A DNA stretch of 64,000 nt from contig JAEUPJ010000010.1 in assembly GCA_016790285.1 (NCBI GenBank), positions 1-64,000 of the forward strand, given 5' to 3'. The notes beneath the pieces are model-generated. The model had not been told where the DNA came from. It searched no databases and was given only the letters and a program-made list of their open reading frames with translations. A program made the position numbers and the translations under genes. Source of the DNA: Roseateles sp. GTDB taxonomy: Bacteria > Pseudomonadota > Gammaproteobacteria > Burkholderiales > Burkholderiaceae_C. This document shows, in pieces, positions 49,543-57,837 of the stretch; positions within the stretch are counted from its first letter, which is position 1, and each line of letters starts with the position of its first letter.

Positions 49543-49570
49543 TTGACGTAAACGTTAACCGGGGATTCTA
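49543..49570 (-). promoter_or_regulatory. etfB promoter with LiuR/FadP-like box
   Basis: TTGACGTAAACGTTAA (49543-49558) is a near-palindrome resembling the MerR-family LiuR boxes known upstream of branched-chain and fatty-acid catabolic genes in proteobacteria. On the minus strand a TAGAAT -10 candidate lies at 49565-49570, so the box covers the predicted transcription start. The regulator gene is not in the window. Confidence 0.55.
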
Positions 49571-49698
49571 CGGGCGCTCCCCGCGGGAGCTGCGCATAAA
49601 AAAGCACGATCGTTCGATTCTAGCCAGACGCGGGAAGCCGGCGGGGAAAGGTTTATTGGAGAGGCCTCTCGAATCGTGAAGCTAGACTGCTTTCGGTG

Positions 49699-50529
49699 AT
49701 GCAGATCGACCCTTCCCTGCGCCGCGAGATCGGCGTCTTCGACTCCGGCGTCGGCGGCTTCACGGTGCTGCGCGAACTGCGCACACTGTTGCCCACCGCG
49801 CGCCTGCGCTACCTGGCTGACGCGGCCTATGCGCCTTACGGCAGCCGCAGCCCCGAGGAGATCCGGGCGCGCAGTTTCGCCATTGCCGAGCACCTGATCG
49901 AGCGGGGCGCCGGCCTCATCGTCATCGCCTGCAACACGGCGACGGCACATGCCATCGAGGCGTTGCGCGCGCACTGGCCCGACGTGCCATTCGTGGGCAC
50001 CGAGCCGGGCATCAAGCCGGCGGTGGCGGCATCGGCGAATGGCCGTATCGGGTTGCTGGCCACGCCAGCCACGGCCGCCAGCGCGCGGCTGCGGGCGCTG
50101 ATCGATCGGCATGCCGGCGGGCACCTGGTGACGGTGCAAGGCTGTGCGGGCGTGGTCGACCGCATCGAGGCTGGCGACCTGGAGAGCGAAGAACTGAAGG
50201 CTCTGGTTTCGAAATACTGCGCACCGCTGCAGGCTGCAGGTGTGGACACAGCCTTGCTGGGCTGCACGCACTACCCGCTCATTGAGCCTCTGTGGCGTGC
50301 TGCGCTCGGTCCGTCCGTACGACTCCTGCGCATCGAGACTGCCGTGGCACGACGGGCGGCCGATCTATGGTCCGCCCGGCCCGACGACACCGCGAGTCTG
50401 TCCATTGAAACCAGCGGCGTCCCGGATGCGCTCGAGGGCTGGATGGGTCGCGTCCTGGGGTGGCACGGTATCGGCGTGGCCCGCTGGGACACCAACACCG
50501 CCAGCACGCTGTCTTCGCCCGGCCGGTGA
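49699..50529 (+). CDS. murI: Glutamate racemase
   Basis: MurI makes D-glutamate for peptidoglycan. The N-terminal IGVFDSGVGGFTVL is followed by the first catalytic cysteine in ACNTAT (Cys78) and the second in GCTHYPL (Cys189). It has 276 residues. The ATG at 49699 is preferred to an adjacent GTG. A TAGACT -10-like box at 49683-49688 would give a very short leader. A perfect palindrome GAGAGGCCTCTC (49659-49670) lies upstream. Confidence 0.95.
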   Translation: MQIDPSLRREIGVFDSGVGGFTVLRELRTLLPTARLRYLADAAYAPYGSRSPEEIRARSFAIAEHLIERGAGLIVIACNTATAHAIEALRAHWPDVPFVGTEPGIKPAVAASANGRIGLLATPATAASARLRALIDRHAGGHLVTVQGCAGVVDRIEAGDLESEELKALVSKYCAPLQAAGVDTALLGCTHYPLIEPLWRAALGPSVRLLRIETAVARRAADLWSARPDDTASLSIETSGVPDALEGWMGRVLGWHGIGVARWDTNTASTLSSPGR

Positions 50530-50586
50530 GGGGGCGGCCTCAGGGCTTCAGGACGCCGCGCGCCAGCCTTTGGCCGCGAGGCAGCG

Positions 50587-50844
50587 TTACTGCGCCAACT
50601 GGCCGAAGGTCGTCGCCCGCATCTCCCGGCCGCCTGGCGTGACGCGACAGGTGAGGCAATCGTTGTTGACCTCGGCGAGGTTGGAGAGCAGCTCGCGACG
50701 GGCGACGCGCTCGGCCTCGCGATCGCAGGTGATCGTGTCGGCGCGAAGGTCGGCCGAAGGGCGGTCCGGATTGACGAGGCGAGGTCCCGCGCACGCCGCA
50801 AGGCCCAGAGCCAGCATTGCGACCGAGGCACGCATGGCGAACAT
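50587..50844 (-). CDS. Small lipoprotein of unknown function
   Basis: 85 residues with a lipoprotein signal ending LGLAAC. The mature part contains three further cysteines (ITCDREAERV, NNDCLTCRVTPGG). No family is recognised. An AGGGAG five bases before the ATG fixes the start. It lies 46 bases downstream of tRNA-Leu on the same strand and is convergent with murI. Confidence 0.75.
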   Translation of the reverse strand: MFAMRASVAMLALGLAACAGPRLVNPDRPSADLRADTITCDREAERVARRELLSNLAEVNNDCLTCRVTPGGREMRATTFGQLAQ

Positions 50845-50890
50845 ATCCACTCCCTGCACATCGCCATCGACGTGGCGTTGATGAGATTCC

Positions 50891-50978
50891 TGGTGCCCGG
50901 GACGGGACTTGAACCCGTACGCCTGTTGAGGGCGGCGGATTTTAAGTCCGCTGCGTTTACCGATTTCGCCACCCGGGC
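50891..50978 (-). tRNA. tRNA-Leu (TAA)
   Basis: A class II tRNA of 85 bases plus encoded CCA. The acceptor GCCCGGG pairs with CCCGGGC, the anticodon loop is CTTAAAA (anticodon TAA), and there is a long variable arm and a GTTCAAGTC T-loop. It decodes UUA. It is separated from the tRNA-Gly genes by a strong terminator. Confidence 0.97.
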
Positions 50979-51005
50979 GGCGGGCCGCATTATCGGCGGC
51001 GGCAC

Positions 51006-51043
51006 AAAAGAAAACGGGAGATCCGACTGATCGGATCTCCCGT
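51006..51043 (-). terminator. Rho-independent terminator after the Cys-Gly-Gly tRNA unit
   Basis: ACGGGAGATCCGA and TCGGATCTCCCGT form a perfect 13-bp stem with a 4-base loop (51014-51043). On the minus strand it is followed by TTTTCTTTT. It ends transcription of the tRNA genes to its right, before tRNA-Leu. Confidence 0.92.
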
Positions 51044-51047
51044 GATT

Positions 51048-51123
51048 TGGAGCGGGTAACGAGGCTCGAACTCGTGACCTCAACCTTGGCAAGGTTGCGC
51101 TCTACCAACTGAGCTACACCCGC
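51048..51123 (-). tRNA. tRNA-Gly (GCC), copy 1
   Basis: 76 bases with encoded CCA. The acceptor GCGGGTG pairs with TACCCGC (one G-T pair), and the anticodon loop is TTGCCAA. It is identical to the copies at 51172 and 51408. Confidence 0.97.
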
Positions 51124-51171
51124 GCATTTCGTTCAGCCTGCCGGGGCTGGACATCGGTGCGACCGATTTTT

Positions 51172-51247
51172 TGGAGCGGGTAACGAGGCTCGAACTCGTG
51201 ACCTCAACCTTGGCAAGGTTGCGCTCTACCAACTGAGCTACACCCGC
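51172..51247 (-). tRNA. tRNA-Gly (GCC), copy 2
   Basis: Same 76-base sequence as copy 1, with anticodon GCC and encoded CCA. It is between tRNA-Cys and copy 1. Confidence 0.97.
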
Positions 51248-51259
51248 ATGATGCGATTT

Positions 51260-51333
51260 TGGAGGCGCGATCCGGAGTCGAACCGGACTAACCGGATTTG
51301 CAATCCGGGGCATAACCGCTTTGCTATCGCGCC
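51260..51333 (-). tRNA. tRNA-Cys (GCA)
   Basis: 74 bases with encoded CCA. Acceptor GGCGCGA/TCGCGCC, anticodon loop TTGCAAA (anticodon GCA), T-arm GTTCGACTC. It lies 12 bases upstream of tRNA-Gly copy 2 in the transcript. Confidence 0.97.
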
Positions 51334-51373
51334 GCCGTAAACCCTGGCCAAAGCCGTTGGTGCGGCTTTGACG

Positions 51374-51398
51374 AAAAAGGGAAGCCGGGGCTTCCCTT
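51374..51398 (-). terminator. Rho-independent terminator after tRNA-Gly copy 3
   Basis: AAGGGAAGCC and GGCTTCCCTT form a perfect 10-bp stem with a tight 2-base loop (likely opening to 4). On the minus strand a TTTTTC tract follows. It separates tRNA-Gly copy 3 from tRNA-Cys, so copy 3 may be largely monocistronic. Confidence 0.85.
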
Positions 51399-51407
51399 CT
51401 CAAAAAC

Positions 51408-51483
51408 TGGAGCGGGTAACGAGGCTCGAACTCGTGACCTCAACCTTGGCAAGGTTGCGCTCTACCAACTGAGCTACACCCGC
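51408..51483 (-). tRNA. tRNA-Gly (GCC), copy 3
   Basis: Identical to copies 1 and 2. It is the first tRNA downstream of a good promoter in the lon-tRNA gap. Confidence 0.97.
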
Positions 51484-51544
51484 ATTGCTTTCGCAATTTT
51501 CTCTAGATCACATCGATGAATCTTTGCGATCTAGCGAAGCTGGC

Positions 51545-51574
51545 ATTGTAATCCAATTTTCGAGCGGATTGCAA
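51545..51574 (-). promoter_or_regulatory. Promoter for tRNA-Gly copy 3
   Basis: On the minus strand a -35 TTGCAA (51569-51574) and a -10 TACAAT (51545-51550) are separated by 18 bp. Transcription would start near 51538, about 55 bases before the tRNA. It follows the lon stop by only 15 bases. Confidence 0.65.
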
Positions 51575-51589
51575 GCCAGCCGCGCTACT

Positions 51590-54004
51590 TCAGTGAGGAA
51601 CCACTGTGCTCTTGGCGGCGCCCTCTTCCGGCTTGGCGGCCGCGACGGCGACTTCCTCGTCCGGCAGCGGCGCGGGCATGGATTCCAGCGCCACTTCGAG
51701 CACGCGTTCGATCCAGCGCACGGGCACGATCTCGAGCTGGTTCTTGACGTTCTCCGGAATGTCCTGGAGGTCCTTGACGTTCTCTTCCGGGATCATGACG
51801 GTCTTGATGCCGCCGCGGTGGGCCGCGAGCAGCTTCTCCTTCAGGCCGCCGATCGCCGTGACCTCGCCGCGCAGCGTGATCTCGCCCGTCATGGCCACGT
51901 CGGCACGCACCGGGATGCCCGTCAGCGCCGACACGAAGGCCGTCGTCATCGCAGCACCCGCGCTCGGGCCGTCCTTGGGCGTGGCGCCATCGGGCACGTG
52001 CACGTGCACGTCGCGCTTCTCGAAGACCTCGTCCTTGATGCCGAGGCGCCGGGCGCGCGAACGCACCACCGTGCGCGCGGCTTCGACGGATTCCTTCATC
52101 ACATCGCCCAGCGAGCCGGTGCGGATGATGTTGCCCTTGCCCGGCATGGCCGTGGCTTCGATGGTCAGCAGATCGCCGCCCACCTCGGTCCACGCGAGGC
52201 CGACCACCTGGCCGACCTGGTTCTTCTTCTCGGCACGGCCGAAGTCGTACTTGCGCACGCCGAGGAAGTCGTTGAGGTTGTCCTCGGTGACGGTGACCTT
52301 GCCGTCGTAGGTCTTGAGCTGGATGCCCTTGACCACCTTGCGGCAGATCTTGGACATCTCGCGCTCAAGCGAACGCACGCCGGCTTCCCGCGTGTAGTAG
52401 CGGATCACGCCGCGGATGGCCGATTCGGTGACGTCCAATTCCTCGTCCTGCACGCCGTTGTTCTTGCGTTGCTTGGGCAGCAGGTAGGTCTGGGCGATGT
52501 TGACCTTCTCATCCTCGGTGTAGCCCGACAGGCGGATGACTTCCATCCGGTCCAGCAGGGCCGGCGGGATGTTCATCGAGTTGGACGTGGCCACGAACAT
52601 CACGTCCGACAGGTCGAAGTCGACCTCAATGTAATGGTCGCCGAAGGTGTGGTTCTGCTCGGGGTCGAGCACTTCCAGCAGGGCCGACGACGGGTCGCCG
52701 CGGAAGTCCATGCCGAGCTTGTCGATCTCGTCGAGCAGGAACAGCGGGTTGCGCGTGCCTACCTTGGTCAGCGACTGCAGCACCTTGCCCGGCATGGAGC
52801 CGATGTAGGTGCGGCGGTGGCCGCGGATCTCGGCTTCATCACGCACGCCGCCCAGTGCCATGCGGACGAACTTGCGGCCGGTGGCGCGCGCCACGCTCTG
52901 GCCGAGCGAGGTCTTGCCCACGCCCGGGGGGCCCACGAGGCACAGGATGGGGGCCTTGACCTTGTCGACGCGCTGCTGCACCGCGAGATACTCAAGGATG
53001 CGGTCCTTGACCTTCTCGAGGCCGTAGTGGTCTTCGTTGAGCACGTCCTCGGCGTTCTTGAGGTCGTGCTTGATCTTGGTCTTCTTGCTCCAGGGCAGGT
53101 TGACCAGGGTGTCGATGTAGTTGCGCACCACGGTCGCCTCGGCGGACATGGGCGACATGAGCTTGAGCTTCTTGAGCTCCGCGTCGGCCTTCTTGCGGGC
53201 CTCCTTGGGCATCTTGGCCGCGAGGATCTTCTTCTCTAGCTCCTCCATGTCGGCGCCGTCTTCACCGTCGCCGAGTTCCTTCTGGATGGCCTTGACCTGC
53301 TCGTTCAGGTAGTACTCGCGCTGGCTCTTCTCCATCTGGCGCTTGACGCGGCCACGGATACGCTTTTCGACCTGGAGGATGTCGACTTCGTGCTCGAGGA
53401 GGTCGAGCAGCTTCTCGAGGCGCTTGGCCACGTCGGCCAGGTCCAGCACGGCCTGCTTAGCGTCGAGCTTGAGCGGCAGGTGGGCGGCGATGGTGTCGGC
53501 GAGGCGCCCCGGGTCATCGATGCCGCCGATGGACGTGAGGATCTCGGGCGGGATCTTCTTGTTGAGCTTGACGTACTGGTCGAACTGCTGCGTCACGGCG
53601 CGGCGCAGGGCCTCGACTTCGGGCGCGTGCTCGGTCTCGGGCGGGATGGGCGTGACTTCGGCGACGAAGTGCTCGCCAGGCTCGCTGATCGAGCTGGTGG
53701 TGGCGCGCTGCAGCCCCTCGACCAGCACCTTCACGGTGCCGTCAGGCAGCTTGAGCATCTGCAGGATGCTGGAGACGCAGCCGACCTCGAACATGTCTTC
53801 GGGCTTGGGCTCGTCCTTGCCGGCGGCCTTCTGCGCGACCAGCATGATCTGGCGGCCTGCTTCCATCGCGGCTTCCAGGGCCTTGATGGACTTGGGGCGC
53901 CCGACGAACAGCGGGATGACCATGTGCGGGAACACGACGACGTCACGCAGCGGCAGCAGCGGCAGCGTGATGGGGTCGGCGGGGAGGATGGGGTGTCCGG
54001 ACAT
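51590..54004 (-). CDS. lon: ATP-dependent protease Lon
   Basis: 804 residues, normal for LonA. The N-terminal substrate-binding domain starts [20 protein letters not shown], the AAA module has Walker [10 protein letters not shown], and the C-terminal protease domain carries Ser681 in [10 protein letters not shown] and Lys724 in [14 protein letters not shown], matching the Ser-Lys dyad of E. coli (679/722). It degrades misfolded and regulatory proteins. It follows clpX by 71 bases, in which a sigma-32-like promoter sits. Confidence 0.97.
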   Translation of the reverse strand: MSGHPILPADPITLPLLPLRDVVVFPHMVIPLFVGRPKSIKALEAAMEAGRQIMLVAQKAAGKDEPKPEDMFEVGCVSSILQMLKLPDGTVKVLVEGLQRATTSSISEPGEHFVAEVTPIPPETEHAPEVEALRRAVTQQFDQYVKLNKKIPPEILTSIGGIDDPGRLADTIAAHLPLKLDAKQAVLDLADVAKRLEKLLDLLEHEVDILQVEKRIRGRVKRQMEKSQREYYLNEQVKAIQKELGDGEDGADMEELEKKILAAKMPKEARKKADAELKKLKLMSPMSAEATVVRNYIDTLVNLPWSKKTKIKHDLKNAEDVLNEDHYGLEKVKDRILEYLAVQQRVDKVKAPILCLVGPPGVGKTSLGQSVARATGRKFVRMALGGVRDEAEIRGHRRTYIGSMPGKVLQSLTKVGTRNPLFLLDEIDKLGMDFRGDPSSALLEVLDPEQNHTFGDHYIEVDFDLSDVMFVATSNSMNIPPALLDRMEVIRLSGYTEDEKVNIAQTYLLPKQRKNNGVQDEELDVTESAIRGVIRYYTREAGVRSLEREMSKICRKVVKGIQLKTYDGKVTVTEDNLNDFLGVRKYDFGRAEKKNQVGQVVGLAWTEVGGDLLTIEATAMPGKGNIIRTGSLGDVMKESVEAARTVVRSRARRLGIKDEVFEKRDVHVHVPDGATPKDGPSAGAAMTTAFVSALTGIPVRADVAMTGEITLRGEVTAIGGLKEKLLAAHRGGIKTVMIPEENVKDLQDIPENVKNQLEIVPVRWIERVLEVALESMPAPLPDEEVAVAAAKPEEGAAKSTVVPH

Positions 54005-54029
54005 GAAGACCTCTCTTTCTCAGACCGAT

Positions 54030-54055
54030 ATCGGGCCTGAGGGGGCGAATGCAAG
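54030..54055 (-). promoter_or_regulatory. Sigma-32-like heat-shock promoter for lon
   Basis: On the minus strand CTTGCA (54050-54055) and CCCGAT (54030-54035) are separated by 14 bp, close to the sigma-32 pattern CTTGAA / CCCCAT. Transcription would begin near 54021, about 17 bases before the ATG. The same -35 and spacer occur before clpP. Confidence 0.6.
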
Positions 54056-54075
54056 CGGATGGGACGGCGTGATGC

Positions 54076-55347
54076 TCAGGCGCTGGCCTTGGCTTGTTCG
54101 CGGTAGACCAGCAGCGGGCGCGCGGTCGCGTCCTCGATGTTGTGCTCGTCCAGGACGACCTTCTCCACGCCGTCGAGCGTGGGCAGGTCAAACATGGTGT
54201 CGATGAGGGACTGCTCCATAATGGAGCGCAGGCCGCGGGCGCCGGTCTTGCGCGCCAGGGCCTTGCGGGCGATGGCGGCCAGGGCGGGCTTGCGGATCTC
54301 CAGCTCGACGCCGTCCATCTCGAACAGCTGCTGGTACTGCTTGACCAGCGCGTTCTTGGGCTCGGTGAGGATCTGGATGAGGGCGTCCTCGGTCAGCTCG
54401 CCCAGCGTCGCGACGACGGGCAGGCGACCCACCAGCTCGGGGATAAGGCCGAACTTGATGATGTCCTCGGGCTCGACCTCGCGGAAGACCTCACCGACCT
54501 TCTTCTCGCTCTTGCTGCGCACCGTGGCACCGAAGCCGATGCCCGACTTCTCGCTGCGGTTCTGGATGACTTTCTCCAGGCCGTCGAAGGCGCCGCCGCA
54601 GATGAACAGGATGTTGGTCGTGTCGATCTGCAGGAAGTCCTGATTCGGGTGCTTGCGGCCGCCTTGCGGCGGCACGGAGGCCATCGTGCCTTCCACGAGC
54701 TTGAGCAGGGCCTGCTGCACACCCTCGCCCGAGACGTCACGGGTGATGGACGGGTTGTCGGCCTTGCGCGAGATCTTGTCGATCTCGTCGATGTAGACGA
54801 TGCCGCGCTGGGCGCGCTCGACGTCGTAATTGCAGTTCTGCAGCAGCTTCTGGATGATGTTCTCGACGTCCTCACCCACGTAGCCGGCTTCGGTCAGCGT
54901 GGTGGCGTCGGCAATCACGAAGGGCACGTTGAGCAGGCGCGCCAGCGTCTGGGCCAGCAGCGTCTTGCCGGAGCCGGTGGGGCCGATGAGCAGGATGTTG
55001 CTCTTGGACAGCTCCACCGAGTCCTTGGCCGTGCTCATGTGGCGCAGCCGCTTGTAGTGGTTGTAGACGGCCACGGCCAGCGTGCGCTTGGCGACATCCT
55101 GGCCGATGACGTACTGGTCGAGGCTCGACTTGATCTCGCTGGGCACGGGCAGGTCCGACTTGCCGGCGCGCGCGGCAGGCGCGGGTGCCGGGATTTCGTC
55201 ACGGACGATGTCGTTGCACAGCTCGATGCACTCGTCGCAGATGAAGACGGACGGGCCGGCGATGAGCTTCTTCACCTCGTGCTGGCTCTTGCCGCAGAAG
55301 GAGCAGTACAGAACTTTCTCGCTGGAGGTGCCTTTTTTGTCGGCCAT
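54076..55347 (-). CDS. clpX: ClpX, unfoldase subunit of ClpXP
   Basis: 423 residues. The N-terminal C4 zinc domain is [17 protein letters not shown] followed by CDECIELC. Walker A is [12 protein letters not shown], Walker B lies in [11 protein letters not shown], and the ClpP-contact loop region is in the AAA domain. It unfolds tagged substrates for ClpP. It follows clpP with a 147-base gap that contains a strong hairpin. Confidence 0.97.
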   Translation of the reverse strand: MADKKGTSSEKVLYCSFCGKSQHEVKKLIAGPSVFICDECIELCNDIVRDEIPAPAPAARAGKSDLPVPSEIKSSLDQYVIGQDVAKRTLAVAVYNHYKRLRHMSTAKDSVELSKSNILLIGPTGSGKTLLAQTLARLLNVPFVIADATTLTEAGYVGEDVENIIQKLLQNCNYDVERAQRGIVYIDEIDKISRKADNPSITRDVSGEGVQQALLKLVEGTMASVPPQGGRKHPNQDFLQIDTTNILFICGGAFDGLEKVIQNRSEKSGIGFGATVRSKSEKKVGEVFREVEPEDIIKFGLIPELVGRLPVVATLGELTEDALIQILTEPKNALVKQYQQLFEMDGVELEIRKPALAAIARKALARKTGARGLRSIMEQSLIDTMFDLPTLDGVEKVVLDEHNIEDATARPLLVYREQAKASA

Positions 55348-55416
55348 GAGAACTGCTCTATGAAAACGTGGGAATTCGAGGCGGGGCGCTTCGAATGATG
55401 ATAGTCCAAACGGTCA

Positions 55417-55444
55417 CGGGGCCCTTGTGGGGATAAGGGCCCCG
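55417..55444. other. 10-bp perfect hairpin between clpP and clpX
   Basis: CGGGGCCCTT (55417-55426) and AAGGGCCCCG (55435-55444) pair perfectly around an 8-base loop. There is no T-tract on either strand, so it is better read as an mRNA stability or processing element that could set the clpP:clpX ratio than as a terminator. Confidence 0.6.
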
Positions 55445-55494
55445 ATTTCGCTGCGAATCCAGGGGCCGGTTACAGCCCCTCACGAACTGGCGCT

Positions 55495-56103
55495 TCAGGG
55501 CCGGTGTTCCAGCACCTGGTCGATCAGGCCGTAGCTCTGCGCTTCGGCTGCCGACATGAAATAGTCGCGCTCGGTGTCGGACTGGATCTTCTCCAGCGTC
55601 TGGCCGGTGCGCTCGGCAAGGATGCGGTTGAGCGTCTCGCGCGTCTTGAGGATCTCGCGGGCGTGGATCTCGATGTCGGTGGCCTGGCCCTGCGCGCCGC
55701 CCAGCGGCTGGTGGATCATGACCTTGGCGTTCGGCAGCGAGAAACGCTTGCCCTTGGCGCCAGCCGCCAGCAGGAAGGCGCCCATGCTCGCCGCCATGCC
55801 CATGCACAGCGTCGAGACTTCGGGCTTGATGAACTGCATGGTGTCGAAGATCGACATGCCGGCCGACACGCTGCCGCCGGGGCTGTTGATGTAGAGCGAG
55901 ATCTCCTTGTCGGGGTTCTCGCTTTCCAGGAACAGCAGCTGCGCCACGACGAGGTTGGCCACGGCGTCGTTGACGGGGCCGACCAGGAAGACGATGCGCT
56001 CGCGCAGCAGGCGCGAGTAGATGTCGTAGGCGCGCTCGCCACGGCCCGACTGTTCGATGACCATGGGCACGAGGCCGAGATTGCTGGTGTCCAGAGCGCT
56101 CAT
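55495..56103 (-). CDS. clpP: ClpP, proteolytic subunit
   Basis: 202 residues. The catalytic triad is Ser106 ([11 protein letters not shown]), His131 (MIHQPLGG) and Asp180 (DTERDYFM). The tetradecameric chamber degrades substrates fed by ClpX or ClpA. The start has AAGGA about seven bases upstream. Its promoter region shows a clear sigma-32-like element and is separated from tig by a terminator. Confidence 0.97.
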   Translation of the reverse strand: MSALDTSNLGLVPMVIEQSGRGERAYDIYSRLLRERIVFLVGPVNDAVANLVVAQLLFLESENPDKEISLYINSPGGSVSAGMSIFDTMQFIKPEVSTLCMGMAASMGAFLLAAGAKGKRFSLPNAKVMIHQPLGGAQGQATDIEIHAREILKTRETLNRILAERTGQTLEKIQSDTERDYFMSAAEAQSYGLIDQVLEHRP

Positions 56104-56138
56104 TCAGATCCTTGAAATCAAATTCAACTGCAACCGTT

Positions 56139-56164
56139 ATGGGGGCAGATTATGGCCATGCAAG
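56139..56164 (-). promoter_or_regulatory. Sigma-32-like heat-shock promoter for clpP
   Basis: On the minus strand CTTGCA (56159-56164), a 14-bp spacer and CCCCAT (56139-56144), followed by AA, closely match the sigma-32 consensus. The leader to the clpP ATG is about 27 bases. The -35 directly follows the tig terminator. Confidence 0.7.
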
Positions 56165-56165
56165 T

Positions 56166-56198
56166 AAAAAGGCGCCGGGCCTTGCGGCGCGGCGCCTT
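56166..56198 (-). terminator. Terminator downstream of tig
   Basis: On the minus strand AAGGCGCC and GGCGCCTT form an 8-bp stem with a GC-rich inner part, followed by TTT. It lies 18 bases past the tig stop and separates tig from clpP. Confidence 0.75.
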
Positions 56199-56215
56199 CG
56201 TCATGCGAAGGGCTT

Positions 56216-57529
56216 TCAGTTGCCCTGGGCCATCAGCTCATCGAAAGGCAGGGCCTTGTCGGTGACCTTGGCCGACGCCAGGACGAAATCCGTGACGTTG
56301 TTCTCGACGACGACGGCTTCGACTTCGGCCATGCGCTCGCGGTCCGTCAGGTACCAGCGCATGACTTCGGCGGGCTTCTCGTAGCTCTGCGACAGCTCTT
56401 CGATGTGCGCCTGCAGTTGGGCCGGCTTGGCCTGCAGGTTGTTGGCACGCACGAGTTCAGCGACGACCAGGCCCAGGCGCACGCGGCGCTCAGCTTGGGG
56501 CTTGAAGATGTCGGCGGGGATCTCGGCCTTGTCGGCGTCCTTCACACCACGCTTCTTCAGGTCTTCGCGGGCCTGGGCGACCATGCGCTCGGCTTCGCCC
56601 TGCACCAGCGCGTTGGGCACATCGAGCTCCGACACGGCCACCAGGGCGTCCATCACGGCGCCCTTGTTGCGGGCCAGCACGCGGAACTTCACTTCGCGCT
56701 CGAGGTTCTTCTTGATGTCGGCGCGCAGGCCTTCGACCGTCGCGTCCTTGATGCCGAGCGACTTGGCGAACGCCTCGTTCACTTCGGGCAGGTGCTGGGC
56801 TTCGATCTTCTTGACCGTGACGAGGAAGTCGGCTTCCTTGCCGGCGACGTCCTTGCCGTGGTAGTCCTCGGGGAACTGCAGCGGGAAGGTCTTGCTTTCG
56901 CCAGCCTTCATGCCACGCACGGCGGCGTCGAACTGCTCCAGCATCTGGCCTTCGCCGATCAGGAACTGGAAGCCCTCAGCCTTGCCGCCGGCGAAGGGCT
57001 CGCCGTCGATCTTGCCTTCGAAGTCGATCGTGACGCGGTCACCGACCTGGGCGACGTCAGCCGCCGGGCGCTGGGCGAAGCTGCGGCGCTGCTTGCGCAG
57101 GATCTCGACGGTCTTGTCGATGGCTTCGTCGGTCACGTCGCTGCTGACGCGCTCGACTTCGGCGGTGGCCAGGTCGCCGATCTTGACTTCGGGGTAGACC
57201 TCGAAGGTGGCGTCGAAGGCCATCTGGCCTTCGGGCGCTTCGTTCTTCTGCTCGATGCGGGGCATGCCGGCCACGCGCAGCTGGGCTTCGTTGGCGGCGT
57301 TGTTGAAGGCCTGGCCCAGCTTGTCGTTGACGACTTCGTATTGGACCGAGTAGCCGTAGCGCTGGGCGACGACGTTCATCGGCACCTTGCCGGGACGGAA
57401 GCCGTCGGCCTTGACGGTGCGGGCCAGCTTCTTCAGACGGGCTTCGACTTCGCTGTTGATGTCAGCGGCCGCCACGTGCAGGGTGATGCGGCGTTCCAGC
57501 TTTTCGAGGGTTTCGACGGTGACGGCCAT
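56216..57529 (-). CDS. tig: Trigger factor
   Basis: 437 residues. The N-terminal ribosome-binding signature is GFRPGKVPMNVVAQRYG, the middle FKBP-like prolyl-isomerase domain includes VGDRVTIDFEGKIDGEPFAG, and a helical C-terminal chaperone domain completes it. It binds nascent chains at the ribosome exit. It heads the tig-clpP-clpX-lon cluster. Immediately upstream is the truncated tRNA-Leu that marks an integrated element, so its original upstream context has been replaced. Confidence 0.96.
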   Translation of the reverse strand: MAVTVETLEKLERRITLHVAAADINSEVEARLKKLARTVKADGFRPGKVPMNVVAQRYGYSVQYEVVNDKLGQAFNNAANEAQLRVAGMPRIEQKNEAPEGQMAFDATFEVYPEVKIGDLATAEVERVSSDVTDEAIDKTVEILRKQRRSFAQRPAADVAQVGDRVTIDFEGKIDGEPFAGGKAEGFQFLIGEGQMLEQFDAAVRGMKAGESKTFPLQFPEDYHGKDVAGKEADFLVTVKKIEAQHLPEVNEAFAKSLGIKDATVEGLRADIKKNLEREVKFRVLARNKGAVMDALVAVSELDVPNALVQGEAERMVAQAREDLKKRGVKDADKAEIPADIFKPQAERRVRLGLVVAELVRANNLQAKPAQLQAHIEELSQSYEKPAEVMRWYLTDRERMAEVEAVVVENNVTDFVLASAKVTDKALPFDELMAQGN

Positions 57530-57561
57530 GATGGACTCGGGAACAGTTGAAGGGACAGTGG

Positions 57562-57621
57562 TGGTGCGCGGGGCCGGACTCGAACCGGCACGCCCGTGAA
57601 GGCGTCAGGACCTAAATCTGA
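57562..57621 (-). pseudogene. tRNA-Leu (TAG) 3'-half remnant, attachment site
   Basis: From the anticodon loop TTTAGGT (anticodon TAG) through the variable arm, T-arm GCCGG-TTCGAGT-CCGGC, acceptor strand CCCGCGC and encoded CCA, this is the 3' half of tRNA-Leu. The 5' half is missing: no D-arm and no GCGCGGG acceptor strand are found where they should be. This is the expected left junction of an element inserted at a tRNA 3' end. Confidence 0.85.
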
Positions 57622-57690
57622 AATACAGACGCCCGCACGGAGGGCTTTTTCATAGGAGAAAGCCGAAAAAACGATCTAGCGCCATCGACT

Positions 57691-57712
57691 TTCCCAAACT
57701 TTTTCCCAAACT
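57691..57712. repeat. Tandem TTCCCAAACT repeats near the attachment site
   Basis: TTCCCAAACT occurs at 57691-57700 and at 57703-57712, a 12-bp period. Lying between the tRNA remnant and the integrase start, they are candidates for integrase arm-type binding sites. The rest of the 216-base gap (57622-57837) shows a small GGCTTT/AAAGCC hairpin near 57643-57664 and no gene. Confidence 0.5.
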
Positions 57713-57837
57713 CCAAGCAGCTCTCGCTATGCTGGCTATGCCACACCGGAGGCCGAGCTTTGAGTTGAGGAACCCGCCATTGTAGCCAACCGTCCAATGG
57801 CAAACCTTCCGGCCCTACCCCAACACGCCACCCGCAC

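Noticed and set aside
50587-51108. 173-codon frame covering the small lipoprotein and tRNA-Leu
   Set aside because: The upstream part reads through tRNA genes; the start with AGGGAG at 50844 gives a proper lipoprotein.
57562-57650. Complete tRNA-Leu upstream of tig
   Set aside because: No D-arm or 5' acceptor strand can be folded; only the 3' half is present.
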